Source of the DNA: Devosia sp. | GTDB taxonomy: Bacteria > Pseudomonadota > Alphaproteobacteria > Rhizobiales > Devosiaceae | DNA: 6,123 nt | Direction of reading: 5' to 3' | Assembly: GCA_025352765.1 (NCBI GenBank) | Contig: JANXSI010000031.1 | Location: forward strand, 1-6,123 | Shown here: one piece after another, positions 6,118-6,123 of the stretch | Position numbering within the stretch: position 1 is the first letter of the stretch | Layout of the letters: each line of letters opens with the position of its first letter | Translations under genes and position numbers: made by a program | The notes under the pieces: generated by a model | Told to the model about the DNA's origin: nothing | Databases searched by the model: none | The model's input: only the letters and a program-made list of their open reading frames with translations

Positions 6118-6123
6118 ACGGCG

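Noticed and set aside
1..6123. A defence, mobile or otherwise novel multigene system.
   Set aside because: The genes alternate in orientation, belong to familiar housekeeping or redox families, and no integrase, transposase, terminal repeats or island-like composition is visible.

Overview
This 6.1 kb window is GC-rich and densely coded. It reads as an ordinary chromosomal segment of an alphaproteobacterium. That assignment rests on the GC content, the strong G/C bias at third codon positions, and an EttA-type ABC-F protein of alphaproteobacterial style; I cannot fix the order or genus. I see no rRNA, tRNA, CRISPR array, insertion sequence, phage gene or compositional island.

Layout, left to right. 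(1) The window opens inside a plus-strand gene for a molybdopterin-dependent oxidoreductase of the FdhF/YdeP group, of which only the C-terminal 380 residues are present (2-1144). (2) It converges on a minus-strand gene for a TIM-barrel sugar phosphate isomerase/epimerase-like protein (1141-1959). The two genes end in the same CTAG tetranucleotide. (3) A 171-bp divergent spacer (1960-2130) separates that gene from a plus-strand gene for a compact catalase-family heme protein (2131-3063). (4) A 137-bp GC-rich spacer, with a 12-bp direct repeat, a stem-loop and a weak promoter candidate, precedes ettA, the energy-dependent translational throttle (3201-4856). (5) A 76-bp spacer with a GC-rich hairpin lies between ettA and a converging minus-strand pair: a nitronate monooxygenase-like flavoprotein (5100-6104), then a 56-residue DUF1127-like protein (4933-5103) whose start overlaps the flavoprotein's stop.

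How the genes relate. Only the last two form a clear operon. The others are single genes in alternating orientation, and nothing shows that they form one pathway. Three of them (Mo-oxidoreductase, catalase-like, nitronate monooxygenase-like) are redox or detoxification enzymes by family. I read that as loose neighbourhood, not a system. I did not find a convincing undescribed system. The points most worth checking are the small overlapping gene, the CTAG shared stop, the altered His-motif residues of the catalase-like protein, and the structured leader of ettA.
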